In this document: piece by piece, positions 62,179 through 64,000 of the stretch
How the letters are laid out: each line of letters opens with the position of its first letter
Numbering within the stretch: position 1 is the first letter of the stretch
Origin: an uncultured Rhodopila sp.
GTDB lineage: Bacteria > Pseudomonadota > Alphaproteobacteria > Acetobacterales > Acetobacteraceae
Assembly (NCBI GenBank): GCA_903932145.1
Contig: CAIZFE010000055.1
Location: forward strand, 1 to 64,000
Length of the DNA: 64,000 nucleotides
Direction: 5' to 3'
Program-made: the position numbers and the translations under genes
Notes under the pieces: generated by a model
What the model saw: only the letters and a program-made list of their open reading frames with translations
Told to the model about the DNA's origin: nothing
The model's database searches: none

Positions 62179-62724
62179 ATGTCCGAAACGCGCCCCAATC
62201 CCACTGTGTTCGACCTGTTCGCCGGTTTCTTCATGGTGGGTGTCTGCGGCTTCGGCGGCGTCCTGCCCTGGGCCAGACGCATGATCGTCGATCAGCGAAA
62301 ATGGCTCACCCCCATCGAGTTCACCGAGATGCTCGGTTTGTGCCAGTTCCTGCCTGGTGGCAACATCATGAATGTCACCATCGCGCTGGGTTCGCGGTTT
62401 CGCGGCATACCGGGCGCTTTGGCCTGCTTCCTGGGATTGATGACCGCTCCGGTGGCGATCGTGATCATGCTGGGTGCGATCTACGACCAATACGCCGGTT
62501 ACGCGCCGGTGCGCCGAGCGTTCGTCGCATTGTCGGCAGCCGCCGCCGCGTATCTTGTCGCGAACGCCTGGAAGATCGCCTCGCCACTCTGGGGGCGTAA
62601 GCTCGCGATGGCCATCGCAGCCTGCACCTTTGTGGCGATCGCCGTGCTGCGCTTGCCGATGCTGGTCGTGATGCCGGTGCTGGCCATCGGCTCAACCTTT
62701 GTGCTGTGGCGGTTCCGGGCATGA
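62179..62724 (+). CDS. chrA: Chromate transporter, N-terminal half-size subunit
   Basis: This 181-residue CHR-family half protein has LFAGFFMVGVCGFGGVLPWA, TPIEFTEMLGLCQFLPGGNI with NVTIALGSRFRGIPGALACF, and six hydrophobic segments. Full-length ChrA has two such domains in one chain; short-chain types encode them as two genes, as here. The pair would export chromate or transport sulfate-like anions. The stop overlaps the second gene as ATGA. Confidence 0.88.
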   Translation: MSETRPNPTVFDLFAGFFMVGVCGFGGVLPWARRMIVDQRKWLTPIEFTEMLGLCQFLPGGNIMNVTIALGSRFRGIPGALACFLGLMTAPVAIVIMLGAIYDQYAGYAPVRRAFVALSAAAAAYLVANAWKIASPLWGRKLAMAIAACTFVAIAVLRLPMLVVMPVLAIGSTFVLWRFRA

Positions 62725-63245
62725 ATACTCTATGGGAACTCGCCTCGGTTTACGCGCAACTGTCCCTGCTGGCCTTCGGCGGCGCCAACGCCGTCATCCC
62801 CGAGATGCAGCGCCAGGTGGTCGATGTGCATCATTGGATGAGCGCGCATGATTTCGCCGCGCTGTATGCGCTCGCTCAGGCCGCCCCCGGTCCGAACATG
62901 ATGGTCGTCAGTCTGGTCGGATGGCGGGTCGCCGGGTTCTGGGGCGCATTGGTCACCACCGGTTCCGTCGCGCTGCCGTCGTCCGTGCTCACGCTGTTGG
63001 TCAGCGGAGTATGGTTTCGTTTTAAGGACGCTCCGTGGCGCAAGGCGATCCAGGCGGGGCTGCTGCCCGTGACGGCCGGCCTGATCATGGCCAGCGCCGC
63101 GCTGCTGATCCAGACCACCGTGGTGGATTTAGCCGCGGCAGCGGTCGCCGTGGTGGCGGGCGGATTGTTCTTCTTCACCAAATTGCACCCGCTGCTGATC
63201 CTGGGCGGTGCCGCCGCCGCCGGCGCAATCGGGCTGGTGGGATAG
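62721..63245 (+). CDS. Chromate transporter, C-terminal half-size subunit
   Basis: This 174-residue partner of the preceding protein has YAQLSLLAFGGANAVIPEMQ, VDVHHWMSAHDFAALYALAQ, APGPNMMVVSLVGWRVAGFW and LHPLLILGGAAAAGAIGLVG. The PGPN and FGG motifs are the CHR signatures of the second domain type. The 4-base overlap shows translational coupling, so the two halves should assemble as an antiparallel heterodimer. Confidence 0.88.
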   Translation: MNTLWELASVYAQLSLLAFGGANAVIPEMQRQVVDVHHWMSAHDFAALYALAQAAPGPNMMVVSLVGWRVAGFWGALVTTGSVALPSSVLTLLVSGVWFRFKDAPWRKAIQAGLLPVTAGLIMASAALLIQTTVVDLAAAAVAVVAGGLFFFTKLHPLLILGGAAAAGAIGLVG

Positions 63246-63320
63246 AAAGGATTCGTTTCGGGCTCAGGATTGACGTGTCGTTTAGTCCGGGGTAACCGGG
63301 ACGCTCAGGAGAACGAACCG

Positions 63321-64000
63321 ATGCAGGGCGACACCACACTGAATGTTTTCTGGCAGCCTGGCTGAACAAGCTGCCTGAAACTCAAAGAGTTTCTCTCGGT
63401 CCGTGCGATCGAGTTCAATTCCATCAATGTTCTGACCGACGCCGCCGGGCTAAATGAACTGCGTCGTCTGGGTGCCCGCTCCGTTCCCGTGTTGTCACGC
63501 GGTGACGATTGGATCTTCGCGCAGAATATCGGCCACGTCGTCAAATTCCTCGGTTTGAATGAGGCGACCGGCCCGGTGCTTTCCCCCGTCCAATTGATGG
63601 AGCGGATGGACCTGTTCGTGCGCACAGCGATCCAGATCGTGCCGCAAATGCCGGATTCGCTGCTGCTGACCGAAGTGCCCAATCGCCCGCGCAGCTATCT
63701 GGCGCTGGCGCATCATCTGTTCCGGATTCCGGAAGGCATGATGGAGGTCGCGCGTGGCGCTCTACTGGTGAACGACATGCTGACGGGTGGCCCGCCGGCC
63801 GGCATGACGAGCAGCGCCAGCCTTGGCGTTTATGGTCAGCAGGTTCTGGCGGAGTTGCACGCATGGTGGGACCCGAAAGCCGACAAATCCGGCACGGAAA
63901 CCGTGCAAACCTACTATGGCCCGCAGCAACTGCATGAACTGATGGAGCGAATGACCTGGCATTGCGGCCAGCATGTACGTCAATGGTTCATGCTGCTGGG
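63321..64000 (+). CDS. Glutaredoxin-DinB protein with in-frame TGA at the CxxC motif (candidate selenoprotein; 3' partial)
   Basis: From ATG 63321 (AGGAG site nine bases upstream) the frame runs open to the window end except for TGA at codon 15 (63363-63365). The N-terminal domain is glutaredoxin-like: TLNVFWQPG, then the TGA, then TSCLKLKEFLSVRAIEFNSI and LGARSVPVLSRGD. The TGA replaces the first Cys of CTSC, giving UxxC if read as selenocysteine. The second domain is DinB-like with histidines in LALAHHLF and TWHCGQHVRQW. No other stop occurs in about 226 codons. A 17-nt hairpin follows the TGA by 11 bases. The alternative is a single-base nonsense mutation in a Cys codon. Confidence 0.75.
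63377..63393 (+). promoter_or_regulatory. SECIS-like hairpin after the in-frame TGA
   Basis: GAAACTC (63377-63383), loop AAA, GAGTTTC (63387-63393): a perfect 7-bp stem, starting 11 nt after the TGA. The size and spacing resemble the minimal upper hairpin of the E. coli fdhF SECIS as I recall it, but the AAA loop lacks the G/U features of that element. Confidence 0.45.

Overview
The window is GC-rich and gene-dense and reads as the chromosome of an alphaproteobacterium, most likely from the Acetobacteraceae/Rhodospirillales. The pointers are the fused shikimate kinase/3-dehydroquinate synthase, the glpX-recJ pair, PmtA-type phospholipid methylation, the alphaproteobacterial-looking ECF sigma factor and two very large hybrid histidine kinases. 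The taxonomic call is inference from gene content; no rRNA is present.

Layout. 1-8.5 kb: an antitoxin-like nucleotidyltransferase beside a HEPN gene broken by two amber codons, a CsaA-type tRNA-binding protein, a gamma-glutamyltransferase/amidase pair, a hybrid kinase with a recent internal PAS duplication, and a truncated remnant of a Wadjet JetA (DUF3375) gene. 9-13 kb: a lipid-related group (PmtA methyltransferase, Mpo1-like membrane protein, class III aminotransferase, phosphatidylserine decarboxylase). 14.67-19.17 kb: a small integrative element in the 3' end of tRNA-Glu(UUC), bounded by a 17-bp direct repeat. It carries a tyrosine integrase, a serine recombinase, two unknown genes, paired CTGTGGGG repeats near each end and an unexplained array of CCTWAGG-like motifs. 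19.3-29.6 kb: recJ, glpX, a CHASE-like/GGDEF/EAL protein, a tripartite-tricarboxylate binding protein and secDF. 30.4-39 kb: a VOC-family dioxygenase-like protein, a second hybrid kinase, xerD, aroKB and an interrupted membrane-protein gene. 39-42.2 kb: a DMT permease and a translationally coupled methyltransferase / polyprenyl-phosphate glycosyltransferase / small flippase-like trio. 42.2-48.3 kb: a transglycosylase-like protein, a sigma-54 activator, a Wza-like exporter preceded by a near-perfect sigma-54 promoter, a proline-rich protein and an ECF sigma factor. 48.3-52.1 kb: ergothioneine genes egtB-egtD, Ku and a PfpI-like protein. 52.2-57.9 kb: a flavin monooxygenase divergent from a complete SsuA/TauA-type ABC importer. 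58.0-59.4 kb: an intact IS4-family insertion sequence with a 9-bp target duplication inside an intergenic palindromic repeat. 59.5-63.2 kb: a Pit phosphate transporter with a PHO-box-like sequence, a double retropepsin-like protein and a two-gene chromate transporter.

The most unusual feature is at the right edge (63321 to the window end): a glutaredoxin-DinB fusion whose reading frame has a TGA exactly where the first cysteine of the CxxC redox motif should be. A 7-bp stem, 3-nt loop hairpin starts 11 nt after it. This is the layout of a UxxC selenoprotein with a SECIS-like element, although a simple nonsense mutation cannot be excluded from this window. Other recurrent themes are decayed defence genes, a family of mobile-looking intergenic palindromes, and legible regulatory sites.
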